Positions 44,916 to 56,661 are shown, counted from the stretch's first letter. The stretch: DNA of 64,000 nucleotides from Terribacillus sp. FSL K6-0262 (GCF_037977385.1 NZ_CP150277.1:3015001-3079000), one strand, 5' to 3'. Numbers and translations: made by a program. The notes: a model not told the origin generated them from the sequence alone.

Positions 44916-46736
44916 TTGGTAGAGACGAACAGACGAAATCAGCAGCATGTGCGGAATTTCTCGATCATTGCCCACATCGATCACGGGAAGTCGACACTGG
45001 CTGACCGTATTCTGGAAAAGACGAAAGCTCTTACTGCGCGCGAGATGAAGGCGCAGTATTTGGATGCAATGGATCTGGAAAGGGAGCGCGGCATCACGAT
45101 CAAGCTGAATGCGGTGCAGCTTCAGTATGAACGGGAAAATGGCGAGACATATATATTCCATTTGATAGATACACCAGGGCATGTCGATTTTACATATGAG
45201 GTATCCCGGAGCTTGGCAGCCTGCGAGGGAGCAATCCTGGTAGTGGATGCTGCCCAGGGAATCGAAGCTCAGACATTGGCCAATGTCTATTTGGCAATGG
45301 ATAATGACCTGGAAATCATCCCGGTCATCAATAAGATCGATTTACCGAGTGCCGATCCCGAGAGGGTCAAGCAGGAAATCGAGGATGTCATCGGTATCGA
45401 TGCAAGTGATGCAATTTTGGCATCCGCCAAAGCCGGAATAGGTATAGAAGAAATCCTTGAGGCGATCGTGGATCGTATCCCGCCGCCAAAAGGTGATGCG
45501 GAAGAACCGTTGAAAGCATTGATTTTCGACTCTTTGTATGATTCTTACCGCGGAGTCGTGGCTTATACTTGTATCAAGGAAGGCTCGGTCAAAGTAGGCG
45601 ATAAAATCCGCATGATGGCGACAGGAAAAGAATTCGAAGTCAATGAAGTCGGTGTCTTCAATCCGGCACCGGTCAAAAAGGACGAGCTGGTCGTCGGGGA
45701 CGTCGGTTATTTGACGGCTTCCATCAAAAATGTAAGTGATACGCGGGTCGGGGATACCATCACATTGGCTGATAATCCTGCCAGTGAGGCACTGCCGGGA
45801 TATCGCCGATTGAATCCGATGGTTTATTGCGGTTTATTCCCGGTCGATGCGAACAAATACAATGACTTGAGGGAAGCACTCGAACGTCTCGAGCTGAATG
45901 ACAGTTCGTTGCAATACGAAGCGGAGACATCCCAGGCGCTGGGCTTTGGATTCCGCTGTGGTTTCCTTGGTCTGCTGCATATGGAAATCATCCAGGAGCG
46001 GATCGAACGTGAATTCAATATCGATTTGATCACGACAGCACCAAGTGTTATCTACAACGTCGTCATGAATGACGGCAGCGAGATCCGAGTCGACAACCCT
46101 GCAGCTTTACCGGATGCGCAATCACGTGCGGAAGTGCAGGAGCCATACGTCAAAGCTACGATCATGGTACCGAATGATTATGTCGGTACGGTCATGGAGC
46201 TATGCCAGAAGAAACGCGGCGATTTCCAGGACATGCAGTATTTGGACGATGTCCGTGTGAATGTCGTCTACGAAATTCCGCTTTCCGAAATCGTGTACGA
46301 CTTCTTCGATCAGCTGAAATCCCAAACCAAAGGGTATGCAAGCTTCGATTATGAGCTGGTAGGCTATAAGGCATCCGACCTGCAGAAAATGGATATCCTT
46401 CTGAATGGCGACACGATAGATGCATTATCCTTCATCGTACACCGTGATTTTGCTTTCGAACGCGGTAAAGCGATTGTTGAAAAGCTGAAGACACTTATAC
46501 CTCGTCAGCAGTTCGAAGTACCGGTACAGGCTGCAATCGGAAATAAGATCATTGCCCGGTCCAATATCAAAGCGATGAGAAAAAACGTCCTGTCCAAATG
46601 TTATGGCGGGGACATTTCGCGTAAACGTAAATTGCTTGAGAAACAAAAAGAAGGTAAGAAGCGCATGAAGATGGTCGGTTCCGTGGAAGTGCCGCAGGAA
46701 GCATTCATGGCCATCCTGCAGATGGACGACGAATAA
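44916..46736 (+). CDS. lepA: Elongation factor 4 (LepA)
   Basis: A ribosome-dependent translational GTPase that influences initiation and back-translocation. The 606-aa protein has G1 [13 protein letters not shown] near residue 20, G3 [12 protein letters not shown]4 NKIDLP, and the LepA-specific C-terminal domain ([41 protein letters not shown]). TTG 44916 is the start, with AGGAGTG 7 nt upstream. A hairpin without a T run separates it from hemW. Confidence 0.96.
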   Translation: MVETNRRNQQHVRNFSIIAHIDHGKSTLADRILEKTKALTAREMKAQYLDAMDLERERGITIKLNAVQLQYERENGETYIFHLIDTPGHVDFTYEVSRSLAACEGAILVVDAAQGIEAQTLANVYLAMDNDLEIIPVINKIDLPSADPERVKQEIEDVIGIDASDAILASAKAGIGIEEILEAIVDRIPPPKGDAEEPLKALIFDSLYDSYRGVVAYTCIKEGSVKVGDKIRMMATGKEFEVNEVGVFNPAPVKKDELVVGDVGYLTASIKNVSDTRVGDTITLADNPASEALPGYRRLNPMVYCGLFPVDANKYNDLREALERLELNDSSLQYEAETSQALGFGFRCGFLGLLHMEIIQERIEREFNIDLITTAPSVIYNVVMNDGSEIRVDNPAALPDAQSRAEVQEPYVKATIMVPNDYVGTVMELCQKKRGDFQDMQYLDDVRVNVVYEIPLSEIVYDFFDQLKSQTKGYASFDYELVGYKASDLQKMDILLNGDTIDALSFIVHRDFAFERGKAIVEKLKTLIPRQQFEVPVQAAIGNKIIARSNIKAMRKNVLSKCYGGDISRKRKLLEKQKEGKKRMKMVGSVEVPQEAFMAILQMDDE

Positions 46737-46743
46737 AAAAACA

Positions 46744-46777
46744 GACAACCCTTGTCCTTATCCGGCAAGGGTTTGTC
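46744..46777 (+). other. Hairpin without T run between lepA and hemW
   Basis: GACAACCCTTG (46744-46754) pairs with CAAGGGTTTGTC (46766-46777, one mismatch or bulge). No U tract follows, and the hemW SD starts 8 nt later. The arms closely resemble the hairpin after mnmA at 8983-9010. Confidence 0.5.
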
Positions 46778-46798
46778 ATTGCGGAAGGAGGCTGCATG

Positions 46799-47959
46799 AT
46801 GAACGAAGTGAAATCCGCGTATATCCATATACCGTTTTGTGAACAGCTCTGCCACTATTGTGATTTTACGAAGTTTTTTTACCGGGAAGATAGTGCAGAT
46901 GAATATGTGGAAGCCTTGAGGAAAGAAATAGAGCACTACATCCCGAGCAGACAGCAAATGAATACGATATTTGTCGGTGGGGGCACGCCGACTGCCCTTA
47001 ACATGCGGCAGCTTGAGCATGTCTTGAAAAGTGTCGACCGAGCGTTTGATGTACATGCATCCAAGGAATATACTTTTGAGGCCAATCCTGGCGATCTGAC
47101 ATTGGAGAAAGCGAAGCTGCTGAGAGCGTATGGTGTGGATCGCATCTCCCTTGGTGTCCAGGTGTTTGATGATCGATTGTTAGAGGCAATCGGCAGGGTC
47201 CATCGGGTGAAGCATGTATATGAAAGCCTTGACCTGCTTAAACAGGCTGGTTTTGACAATATCAGCATCGACTTGATTTATGCGCTCCCAGGACAGACTT
47301 TGGAGCAATTTGGACATACTGTGGAAGAGGCTTTGCAATTCGATTTGCCGCATTATTCCTCTTACTCGCTGCAAATCGAGCCAAAGACGGTCTTTTATCA
47401 GCGTTACAAAAAAGGGACACTGAAGAAAGCACCGGAAGAATTGGAAGCCAGCATGTACAACCTGCTGCGTGACCAAATGAAGGCGCATGGCAGACAGCAG
47501 TACGAGGTAAGCAATTTTGCGTTTCCAGGCAAGGAAAGCCAGCATAATCTGGCGTATTGGAATAATGACTTTTATTACGGCCTTGGCGCTGGGGCGCATG
47601 GCTATTTGCCAGGCCGTCGTATCATCAACATCCGCCCGCTGCCTGCTTATTTGAAGCAAGCTAATGAAAATGGCATACCTGTGCTGCATGAGGAGCCTAT
47701 CGGCCGCAAAGAGCGTATCGAGGAAGAGCTATTCCTTGGCTTGCGGAAAAAATCAGGGGTGAGTAAAGCTGCATTCCTTCAAAAATTCGGTGTGGAGCTT
47801 GCCGATGTGTACCGAAAGCCGCTCGATTTGTTGATTGCCAAAGGATGGCTGATAGAAGATGACGCTCATGTTGCCATGACGGAAGATGGTTTCTTATTTG
47901 GAAATGATGTATTCCAGGAGTTCCTTTTGGACGAAGAACCAGCAAGCATTTCGAATTGA
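46799..47959 (+). CDS. hemW: HemW, radical SAM heme chaperone
   Basis: A 386-aa radical SAM protein once annotated as coproporphyrinogen oxidase HemN but now seen as a heme-delivery protein. The 4Fe-4S site is in IPFCEQLCHYCDF (three Cys near residues 14-21), followed by IFVGGGTPTAL, RISLGVQVFDD, LPGQTLEQF and the YEVSNFAFPGKESQHNLAYW segment. ATG 46799 has 7-nt spacing from AAGGAGG; ATG 46796 is possible. It sits upstream of hrcA as in B. subtilis, and its TGA stop is inside the hrcA -35 box. Confidence 0.93.
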   Translation: MNEVKSAYIHIPFCEQLCHYCDFTKFFYREDSADEYVEALRKEIEHYIPSRQQMNTIFVGGGTPTALNMRQLEHVLKSVDRAFDVHASKEYTFEANPGDLTLEKAKLLRAYGVDRISLGVQVFDDRLLEAIGRVHRVKHVYESLDLLKQAGFDNISIDLIYALPGQTLEQFGHTVEEALQFDLPHYSSYSLQIEPKTVFYQRYKKGTLKKAPEELEASMYNLLRDQMKAHGRQQYEVSNFAFPGKESQHNLAYWNNDFYYGLGAGAHGYLPGRRIINIRPLPAYLKQANENGIPVLHEEPIGRKERIEEELFLGLRKKSGVSKAAFLQKFGVELADVYRKPLDLLIAKGWLIEDDAHVAMTEDGFLFGNDVFQEFLLDEEPASISN

Positions 47960-47984
47960 CAATTTTAATAGGCTTTGTTACCTT
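47956..47984 (+). promoter_or_regulatory. Putative sigma-A promoter of the hrcA operon
   Basis: A consensus TTGACA (47956-47961) lies upstream of CIRCE. The -10 box is less clear: TACCTT at 47979-47984 gives a 17-nt spacer. Confidence 0.55.
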
Positions 47985-47994
47985 ATATGTATAT

Positions 47995-48021
47995 TTAGCA
48001 CTCGCCAAACAAGAGTGCTAA
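47995..48021. promoter_or_regulatory. CIRCE operator
   Basis: A perfect CIRCE element: TTAGCACTC (47995-48003), 9-nt spacer, GAGTGCTAA (48013-48021). HrcA binds it and represses the hrcA-grpE-dnaK-dnaJ operon until heat stress occupies GroEL. Confidence 0.97.
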
Positions 48022-48035
48022 TCGAGGTGATGATC

Positions 48036-49064
48036 ATGCTGACAGAAAGACAGCTGCGTATCCTTCAGGTCATAGTCGATGATTTCATTGAAACAGCGCA
48101 GCCAATCGGCTCGCGTGCTATCTCCAATAAGCAGGATGTTGCCTATAGTGCGGCGACGATCCGTAATGATATGGCTGAACTGGAGCAGCTTGGCTTGATT
48201 GAAAAGACGCATACCTCCTCTGGAAGGGTTCCTTCCGAACGAGGCTATCGTTTCTACGTGGATCATCTACTGACACCATTTCATTTGACGCAAGAGGATA
48301 CGACAGCAATCAAACAGACATTCTCTGCGAATATTCGGGAGATGGAGGAAATCGTCCAGCAGTCTGCAGCACTGTTATCGGAGCTGACCAACTATACGAG
48401 TATCATACTCGGACCCGAAATGCTGGAGACGAAGCTGAAGCATATCCAGATTCTGACTTTATCGGATTTCAGTGCGGTGATGATCCTTGTGACAGACACT
48501 GGGCATGTGGAACACAAATCTTTCCGTATACCAGATGGAATGGATCATGGCGAAATGGAAAAGGTAGTGAATATCCTCAACGACCGCTTGGCCGGTGTGC
48601 CGCTTATGATGGTGCCCGGCAGGCTGAAGGCGGAAGTGCAGGATTTGCTCAAACGGCATACTGTGCATTATGAGACTATCTTTGCTTATCTGCGTTCCTT
48701 CATGGAAACAGAGCAGCCGCTCAAACTTTATTTCGGCGGAAAGACGAATATCCTGATGCAGCCTGATTTTCAGGACTTGAATAAGCTGCGTACCCTTTAT
48801 ACGATGATTGAAGAAGAAGGTGAAATGATAGCCGATCTTCTCAAGGGGGAGCAAGATGGCCTGCATGTTTCCATCGGAACGGAAAACAAGCTGGATGCGC
48901 TGCAGGATTGCAGCTTTGTGACAGCGAGTTATACAGCTGATGGCACGCATATGGGGACTGTGGCCCTGCTGGGACCCACCAGGATGGAATATTCCCGTGT
49001 GATGTCGCTGATGCATGTTTTATCGAAGAAACTGACAAGTGCATATCAGGACTGGCAGAAATGA
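48036..49064 (+). CDS. hrcA: Heat-inducible transcription repressor HrcA
   Basis: A 342-aa repressor of class I heat-shock genes. It has the N-terminal winged helix (MLTERQLRILQVIVDDFIET; SAATIRNDMAELEQLGLIE; TSSGRVPSERGYRFYVD) and the C-terminal GAF-like dimerisation region (MILVTDTGHVEHK; VSIGTENKLDALQDCSFV). ATG 48036 is used, with GAGGTGAT just upstream. It is directly downstream of its own operator, giving autoregulation. Confidence 0.96.
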   Translation: MLTERQLRILQVIVDDFIETAQPIGSRAISNKQDVAYSAATIRNDMAELEQLGLIEKTHTSSGRVPSERGYRFYVDHLLTPFHLTQEDTTAIKQTFSANIREMEEIVQQSAALLSELTNYTSIILGPEMLETKLKHIQILTLSDFSAVMILVTDTGHVEHKSFRIPDGMDHGEMEKVVNILNDRLAGVPLMMVPGRLKAEVQDLLKRHTVHYETIFAYLRSFMETEQPLKLYFGGKTNILMQPDFQDLNKLRTLYTMIEEEGEMIADLLKGEQDGLHVSIGTENKLDALQDCSFVTASYTADGTHMGTVALLGPTRMEYSRVMSLMHVLSKKLTSAYQDWQK

Positions 49065-49130
49065 GTTGAATATGGCTTGCTCTTTCGGCAAGCCTTTCAT
49101 ATAAGAGATGTTTTTCAGGAGGTGACCATC

Positions 49131-49691
49131 ATGGCGAATGAAGAAAAAGAAAAAGTGAATGAAACCGAAGAGCAGGAAGCTGTCGAGGCAGAAGTGATCG
49201 ATCAAGCTCCGGCTGAGGAATCCGAAACCAACGATGAAGGCAGTGAAAAACTAGTCCAGCTCGAACAGGAGAAAAACGAAATTTATGAGCGTCTTCTTCG
49301 TGTGCAGGCTGAGTATGACAATTTCCGCAAGCGTACGCAGAAGGAAAAAGAAGCTGCCAGCAAATATAGATCCCAAGATTTGGCGGAAGCCTTGCTTCCG
49401 GTTGTCGATAATTTGGATCGCGCCCTTCAGACTGTCCAGGATGAAGAGGCGAATAAAGGTTTTGTCGATGGTATCCGCATGGTACATCGCCAGCTATTAG
49501 AAGCTTTCGACAAACAAGGCATTGAAACAATCGAAACAGTCGGACAGCCTTTCGATCCGCATTTGCACCAAGCAGTCATGCAGGTGGAAAATGACGAATA
49601 CGAACCGAATACGGTCGTACAGGAACTGCAAAAGGGCTATAAGCTGAAAGACCGTGTCATCCGGCCGGCTATGGTTCAAGTGAATCAATAA
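49131..49691 (+). CDS. grpE: Nucleotide exchange factor GrpE
   Basis: Promotes ADP release from DnaK. The 186-aa protein has an acidic N-terminal tail (residues 1-40), the long dimeric coiled coil (LEQEKNEIYERLLRVQAEYDN), the FRKRTQKEKE segment and the C-terminal beta wing (GQPFDPHLHQAVMQVE; VVQELQKGYKLKDRVIRPAM). ATG 49131 follows an AGGAGGTGACC site. Confidence 0.97.
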   Translation: MANEEKEKVNETEEQEAVEAEVIDQAPAEESETNDEGSEKLVQLEQEKNEIYERLLRVQAEYDNFRKRTQKEKEAASKYRSQDLAEALLPVVDNLDRALQTVQDEEANKGFVDGIRMVHRQLLEAFDKQGIETIETVGQPFDPHLHQAVMQVENDEYEPNTVVQELQKGYKLKDRVIRPAMVQVNQ

Positions 49692-51545
<1,854 letters not shown>

Positions 51546-51573
51546 GCTTATATGCAATAATTAGTGACACCCG

Positions 51574-51610
51574 ACAAGTCAAAGCCTGCTCTCCAGCGGC
51601 TTTGACTTGT
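51574..51610 (+). other. Long perfect hairpin between dnaK and dnaJ
   Basis: A 13-bp stem (ACAAGTCAAAGCC at 51574-51586 with GGCTTTGACTTGT at 51598-51610) has no U tract. It may protect the 3' end of the upstream mRNA or act as a partial terminator, and a separate dnaJ promoter follows. Confidence 0.6.
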
Positions 51611-51626
51611 TACATGTTAAGAGCAT

Positions 51627-51655
51627 TTGATGCCTGTACGGCTTAATGGTATGAT
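51627..51655 (+). promoter_or_regulatory. Putative internal sigma-A promoter of dnaJ
   Basis: TTGATG (51627-51632), 17-nt spacer, TATGAT (51650-51655), 41 nt before the dnaJ start. No CIRCE element is nearby, so transcription from here would be independent of HrcA. Confidence 0.6.
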
Positions 51656-51695
51656 AAAATTTATGTAAAAGAGAGAGTCGGGAGAGTGATTGTCA

Positions 51696-52820
51696 GTGAG
51701 TAAGCGGGATTACTACGATGTGCTCGGTGTCGGAAAAGACGCTTCCAAGGAAGAAATCAAAAAAGCATATCGTAAACTTGCGCGCAAATACCACCCAGAT
51801 GTGAACAAGGCTGAAGATGCAGCCGATAAGTTCAAGGAAGCAAAAGAAGCATATGAAGTGCTCGGAAATGAACAAAAGCGTGCCCAGTACGATCAATTCG
51901 GCCATGCTGGTCCGCAGAGCCAGGGCTTCGGTGGTGCCGGAGCACAGGATTTTGGCGGATTTGGCGACATTTTCGATATGTTCTTTGGCGGTGGTGCGCG
52001 GCGCCAGGATCCGAATGCACCCCGTCAAGGTGCGGATTTGCAATATACCATGACGCTTAAGTTTGAAGAAGCGATCTTTGGGAAAGAAACAGATATCGAG
52101 ATACCGAAGGAAGAAGAATGTGATACATGCCATGGTTCAGGGGCAAAGCCAGGCACCCAGCCGAAAACTTGTACACACTGTAACGGAAGCGGCCAGCTCA
52201 ATGTGGAACAGAACACACCGTTCGGCCGCGTAGTGAATCGACGTGTATGTAATACATGTAACGGAACAGGTAAGATCATTCCGGATAAATGTAATACATG
52301 CGGTGGGTCCGGCCGAGTGCGCAAACGCAATAAAATCCACATCAAAATCCCTGCAGGTATTGACGATGGCCAGCAGATCCGTGTGTCAGGAAAAGGGGAA
52401 GCCGGTGTCAACGGAGGGCCTCCGGGAGATTTGTATGTAGTCATCCAAGTGCGCAGCCATGAGTTCTTTGACCGCGATGGCGACAATATTTATTGTGAAA
52501 TGCCGATAACGTTCGCTCAGGCTGCGCTCGGGGATGAATTGGAAGTACCGACAGTCCACGGGGCAGTGAAGCTTAAAATCCCTGCCGGCACCCAGACTGG
52601 CCGGACATTCCGTCTCAAGGGCAAGGGTTCGCCGAATGTTCGCGGATATGGTCAAGGGGATCAGCATGTCAAAATCCGCGTCGTGACACCGACGAACTTG
52701 ACCGACCGCCAGAAGGAGCTCCTGCGCGAATTGAACGATATCAGCGGGAACGACCCGGCTGATGAGCAGCATGACAACATCTTTACACGTATGAAACGTG
52801 CGTTCAAGGGTGAGTTTTAA
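51696..52820 (+). CDS. dnaJ: Chaperone DnaJ (Hsp40)
   Basis: Type I J-protein stimulating DnaK, 374 aa. It has the J domain with the HPD motif ([10 protein letters not shown]), a Gly/Phe-rich linker (residues about 70-105), a zinc domain with four CxxCxGxG repeats ([32 protein letters not shown]), and the C-terminal substrate and dimer domain. GTG 51696 gives the family start [11 protein letters not shown] with GGAGAG 9 nt upstream; TTG 51690 is the alternative. Confidence 0.97.
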   Translation: MSKRDYYDVLGVGKDASKEEIKKAYRKLARKYHPDVNKAEDAADKFKEAKEAYEVLGNEQKRAQYDQFGHAGPQSQGFGGAGAQDFGGFGDIFDMFFGGGARRQDPNAPRQGADLQYTMTLKFEEAIFGKETDIEIPKEEECDTCHGSGAKPGTQPKTCTHCNGSGQLNVEQNTPFGRVVNRRVCNTCNGTGKIIPDKCNTCGGSGRVRKRNKIHIKIPAGIDDGQQIRVSGKGEAGVNGGPPGDLYVVIQVRSHEFFDRDGDNIYCEMPITFAQAALGDELEVPTVHGAVKLKIPAGTQTGRTFRLKGKGSPNVRGYGQGDQHVKIRVVTPTNLTDRQKELLRELNDISGNDPADEQHDNIFTRMKRAFKGEF

Positions 52821-52840
52821 TAAAAGGAGTGAACGAGTGC

Positions 52841-53779
52841 GTGAAATGGGCAGAGCTGTGTATCCATACGACAAATGAAGCGATCGAGCCGATTTCGAAT
52901 ATCCTGCATGAAGCAGGGGCTAGCGGTGTCGTGATCCAGGACCCGGAGGATCTGGTAAAAGATCATAAAACGACATTTGGTGAAATCTACGAACTGAACC
53001 CGGACGATTATCCGGCAGAAGGCATTTTCATCAAGGCATATTTGCCTTTGAACAGTTTCCTGAATGAATCGGTGAATGAAATCAAGGCTGCAATATCCAA
53101 TCTGAGCGAATACCAGATTGATATAGGTGCCAATGAAGTATCAGTCAGTGAAGTGGATGAAGAAGATTGGTCCACTGCCTGGAAAAAATATTACAAGCCT
53201 GTGAAGATCTCAGAAAAGTTCACTATCATCCCGACATGGGAAGATTATACACCGGTTGCAAGTGATGAAGTGATCATGGAACTCGACCCTGGGATGGCTT
53301 TTGGGACGGGAACACATCCGACGACTGTATTGAGTGTCCAGGCGATCGAACGTTTTGTGAAAAAAGGCGACATCGTCATCGATGTGGGATCTGGTTCCGG
53401 GGTCCTTAGCATTGCTGCAGTTCTGCTTGGTGCAGAGCATGTACATGCATTCGATCTGGATGAAGTCGCGGTGAACAGTACGAAAATCAATGCAGAACTC
53501 AACCAAGCTGCCGACCGCATCACTGCCCGGCCGAATAACTTGCTTGAAGGCGTGGAGGTGGAAGCGGATGTCATCGTCTCGAATATCCTGGCTGAAATCA
53601 TCCTGAAATTCACAGATGATGCTTATAAATTGATCAAACCAGGCGGTCTGTTCATTACAAGCGGCATTATCAGCCAAAAGAAAAATGAAGTGAAAGAGGC
53701 CTTGACAGCTTCGGGTTTTGATATTGTCGAAGTAAATGAAATGGAAGATTGGGTCGCCATCATTGCAAAGAAGAAATAA
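52841..53779 (+). CDS. prmA: Ribosomal protein L11 methyltransferase
   Basis: SAM-dependent methyltransferase for L11, 312 aa. The N-terminal L11-binding part (WAELCIHTTNEAIEPISNIL) is followed by DPGMAFGTGTHPTT, SAM motif I VIDVGSGSGVLSIAAVLLGA near residue 180, FDLDEVAV, and VSNILAEIIL. GTG 52841 (giving MKWAEL) is preferred by homology; GTG 52829 lies inside the AAAGGAG site. It follows dnaJ in the heat-shock operon, as in B. subtilis. Confidence 0.94.
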   Translation: MKWAELCIHTTNEAIEPISNILHEAGASGVVIQDPEDLVKDHKTTFGEIYELNPDDYPAEGIFIKAYLPLNSFLNESVNEIKAAISNLSEYQIDIGANEVSVSEVDEEDWSTAWKKYYKPVKISEKFTIIPTWEDYTPVASDEVIMELDPGMAFGTGTHPTTVLSVQAIERFVKKGDIVIDVGSGSGVLSIAAVLLGAEHVHAFDLDEVAVNSTKINAELNQAADRITARPNNLLEGVEVEADVIVSNILAEIILKFTDDAYKLIKPGGLFITSGIISQKKNEVKEALTASGFDIVEVNEMEDWVAIIAKKK

Positions 53780-53794
53780 GGCAGAGGTGAAAGG

Positions 53795-54541
53795 ATGCAG
53801 CGCTATTTCGTAGAAGCTGCCAATTGGCAGGATGACCGGATTATGCTGGACGGACAGGATGCGCATCATATCAATCGCGTGATGCGGATGAAGCCAGGCG
53901 ATGAAATCATCTGTGTCGATCCAAAGGGGCGTGCAGCAATATGCAAGATCGCTGAGCTGTCATCGGAACATGTCACTGTCTGCGTTTCTGAAAATGTCGA
54001 CAATGATACGGAAATGCCGGTAACAGTAACAATTGCCCAGGGTCTGCCAAAAGGCGATAAACTGGAATGGATCGTGCAGAAGGGAACGGAATTGGGAGCG
54101 GCTGGATTCATTCCTTTCCAAGCTGCCAGGTCCGTTGTAAAATGGGATGAGAAAAAGAAAGACAAAAAGCGGATCAGGCTTGAAAAAATAGCCAAAGAAG
54201 CAGCGGAGCAGTCCAGTCGCCTGAGCATTCCGGCAGTCGAAGATGTGCAATCCTTTCAAGAGCTGCTTGACAGCAGCGATACATATAAGCATAAATTGTT
54301 CGCTTATGAGGAAGCGGCAAAAGGATTGAAGGCAGAACCGCTTCGTTCCGTATTTGAGCGTATTTCGCCATCAGACAATGTGCTTGTCGTAATTGGGCCA
54401 GAGGGCGGATTCAGTGATTCAGAAGCAGATGCGCTTCGGAACGCAGGTTTTGCACCTATAAGGCTTGGGCCTCGTATTTTGCGCACCGAAACCGCTCCCT
54501 TGTATATGTTGGCTAGTCTATCGTACCATTTTGAAGAATGA
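53795..54541 (+). CDS. rsmE: 16S rRNA m3U1498 methyltransferase RsmE
   Basis: A SPOUT methyltransferase, 248 aa, with an N-terminal PUA-like domain (DAHHINRVMRMKPGDEI) and the knotted domain motifs LPKGDKLEWIVQKGTELG, AAEQSSRLSIPAVE, VVIGPEGGFSDSEADAL and LGPRILRTETAPLYML. These are all standard for RsmE. It overlaps the region upstream of mtaB by 4 nt of open frame but ends before the chosen mtaB start. Confidence 0.95.
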   Translation: MQRYFVEAANWQDDRIMLDGQDAHHINRVMRMKPGDEIICVDPKGRAAICKIAELSSEHVTVCVSENVDNDTEMPVTVTIAQGLPKGDKLEWIVQKGTELGAAGFIPFQAARSVVKWDEKKKDKKRIRLEKIAKEAAEQSSRLSIPAVEDVQSFQELLDSSDTYKHKLFAYEEAAKGLKAEPLRSVFERISPSDNVLVVIGPEGGFSDSEADALRNAGFAPIRLGPRILRTETAPLYMLASLSYHFEE

Positions 54542-54552
54542 GGTGTTTTTTC

Positions 54553-55899
54553 ATGCCTACAGTGGCATTCCATACATTAGGTTGTAAAGTGAACCATTAT
54601 GAGACGGAAGGTATTTGGCAGAAGTTCAAGGCCCAAGGCTATGAGCGGGTCGATTTTGACCATCAGTCCGATGTTTATGTCATCAATACGTGTACCGTCA
54701 CCAATACAGGTGATAAAAAAAGCCGCCAGATCATCCGGCGGGCAGTACGTAAAAATCCTGACGGGGTCATTTGCGTCACAGGCTGTTATGCGCAGACTTC
54801 ACCTGGTGAAATCATGGAGATTCCGGGAGTCGACATCGTGGTAGGCACGCAAGGCCGTGATAAGATGATCGAGCATATCGAGGAGTTCAAGAAGACCAAG
54901 GAACCGATCAATGGCGTTTCCAACATCATGAAGAATCGCGTCTTCGAGGAAATGGATGTGCCCGCTTTCACCGATCGCACCCGTGCGTCCTTGAAGATAC
55001 AAGAAGGCTGCAATAATTTCTGTACCTTCTGTATCATTCCTTGGTCCCGTGGGCTTCTGCGTTCCCGTAAGCCGGAGGACGTGATGAAGCAAGCACAGCA
55101 GCTGGTGGACGCCGGCTATAAGGAAATCGTCCTTACCGGGATCCATACAGCAGGCTATGGGGAAGACATGCAGGATTACAATTTCGCAAAATTGCTTCGC
55201 GAATTGGAAACGAATGTCCGCGGACTGAAAAGGATCCGGATTTCATCCATTGAAGCAAGTCAGATTACGGATGAGGTCATCCAAGTGCTGGATGAATCGG
55301 AAAAGATAGTCCGTCATCTGCATATACCGCTCCAGTCCGGTTCGGATTCCGTCTTGAAACGGATGCGCCGTAAATACTCAACTGACTTTTACCGCAGCAA
55401 GATCGAAAAAGTCAAGAAAGCTTTACCTGACCTTGCCATTACCAGTGACGTGATCGTAGGCTTCCCAGGAGAGACAGAAGAGGAATTCATGGAAACGTAC
55501 CGTTTCATACAGGAAATCGGCTATAGCGAACTCCATGTCTTCCCTTATTCGAAGCGTACCGGGACACCTGCTGCGCGTATGGCTGATCAAGTCGATGAAG
55601 AAATCAAGAATGAGCGTGTGCACCGCTTGATCACGCTTTCCGATCAGCAAGCAAAAGAATATGCATCACGCTTCGAGAATGAAGTGCTCGAAGTCATTCC
55701 GGAAGAACTGTATGATGAAAAAGAATCCGATTCTTTGTATGTCGGATATACGGATAACTATTTGAAGGTGAAATTCGAGGCAACACCGGATATGATCGGG
55801 AAGATCGTGCGTGTGAAATTGACAAAAGCCGGCTATCCGTATAACGAAGGTCAATTCGTCCGTGTCATGGATGACGCAGAAGCAAGTGTCACTATCTAA
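54553..55899 (+). CDS. mtaB: tRNA t6A37 methylthiotransferase MtaB
   Basis: A radical SAM enzyme that makes ms2t6A37 in tRNA for ANN codons. The 448-aa protein has the N-terminal UPF0004 domain with its Cys residues (FHTLGCKVNHYETEG; VINTCTVTNTGDKKSR; VTGCYAQTSP), the radical SAM cluster IQEGCNNFCTFCIIPWSRG, and a C-terminal TRAM domain. ATG 54553 follows GAGGTG by 7 nt; ATG 54538 is inside rsmE. It is the last gene of the heat-shock operon. Confidence 0.94.
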   Translation: MPTVAFHTLGCKVNHYETEGIWQKFKAQGYERVDFDHQSDVYVINTCTVTNTGDKKSRQIIRRAVRKNPDGVICVTGCYAQTSPGEIMEIPGVDIVVGTQGRDKMIEHIEEFKKTKEPINGVSNIMKNRVFEEMDVPAFTDRTRASLKIQEGCNNFCTFCIIPWSRGLLRSRKPEDVMKQAQQLVDAGYKEIVLTGIHTAGYGEDMQDYNFAKLLRELETNVRGLKRIRISSIEASQITDEVIQVLDESEKIVRHLHIPLQSGSDSVLKRMRRKYSTDFYRSKIEKVKKALPDLAITSDVIVGFPGETEEEFMETYRFIQEIGYSELHVFPYSKRTGTPAARMADQVDEEIKNERVHRLITLSDQQAKEYASRFENEVLEVIPEELYDEKESDSLYVGYTDNYLKVKFEATPDMIGKIVRVKLTKAGYPYNEGQFVRVMDDAEASVTI

Positions 55900-55925
55900 A
55901 TTGATTACAAAAGGAGTCATCTCTC

Positions 55926-56591
55926 TTGGAAAATATCGCAGCATATATTGATCACACATTATTAAAGCCGGATGCAACAAAGGAACAGATCGATGTGATC
56001 GTCAAGGAAGCGGCCACGCATAAATTTGCTTCTGTCTGTGTTAATCCGTACTGGGTATCTCATTGCGCACAGCAGCTTAAAGATACGGGTGTGAAGGTTT
56101 GCACCGTCATCGGATTCCCGCTTGGTGCATCCACAACTGCAGTCAAAGCTTTGGAAACAAAGGATGCGATTGAGAAAGGTGCAGGGGAGATCGATATGGT
56201 CATCAACATCGGCGCTTTGAAGTCAGGCGATTTGGCGACTGTGGAGGAGGATATCCGTGCAGTAGTCCAAGCAGCTGCAGGAGTATTGACAAAAGTGATC
56301 ATCGAAACCTCCTTGCTTACCGAGGAAGAAAAAGTGACTGCATGTGAACTTGCAGTCAAAGCCGGAGCCGATTTCGTCAAAACCTCAACCGGTTTTTCCG
56401 GCGGCGGTGCAACAGTGGAAGATATCCGTCTGATGCGCAAGACTGTCGGACCTGAAATCGGAGTGAAGGCTTCCGGCGGTGTACGCGACCGGGAAGCGAC
56501 ACTTGCCATGATCGAAGCAGGTGCTACCCGTATCGGTGCAAGTGCCGGTGTCCAGATCATCAAGGGACAGGCAGGCAGCAGCGATTATTGA
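55926..56591 (+). CDS. deoC: Deoxyribose-phosphate aldolase
   Basis: Cleaves deoxyribose-5-phosphate to acetaldehyde and glyceraldehyde-3-phosphate in nucleoside catabolism. The 221-aa protein has the family start [15 protein letters not shown], the [11 protein letters not shown] segment, the Schiff-base Lys in [14 protein letters not shown] (K152), and [13 protein letters not shown] 55926 has AAAGGAG about 9 nt upstream. In B. subtilis deoC lies elsewhere, beside nupC and pdp; here it sits alone between mtaB and rpsU, probably read from upstream, and is followed by a hairpin. Confidence 0.95.
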   Translation: MENIAAYIDHTLLKPDATKEQIDVIVKEAATHKFASVCVNPYWVSHCAQQLKDTGVKVCTVIGFPLGASTTAVKALETKDAIEKGAGEIDMVINIGALKSGDLATVEEDIRAVVQAAAGVLTKVIIETSLLTEEEKVTACELAVKAGADFVKTSTGFSGGGATVEDIRLMRKTVGPEIGVKASGGVRDREATLAMIEAGATRIGASAGVQIIKGQAGSSDY

Positions 56592-56604
56592 TTAAGTTAT
56601 TTGT

Positions 56605-56634
56605 GAAAGGTGCAGGTTTCTGCACCTTTCTATT
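56605..56634 (+). terminator. Hairpin terminator after deoC
   Basis: GAAAGGTGCAG pairs with CTGCACCTTTC across a GTTT loop. Only a short T-poor tail follows (TATTG), so termination may be incomplete. It runs into the rpsU -35 box. Confidence 0.6.
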
Positions 56635-56661
56635 GACCAGGTTTTAGCATTATATTATAAT
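56633..56661 (+). promoter_or_regulatory. Sigma-A promoter of rpsU-yqeY
   Basis: TTGACC (56633-56638), 17-nt spacer, TATAAT (56656-56661). Confidence 0.78.
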
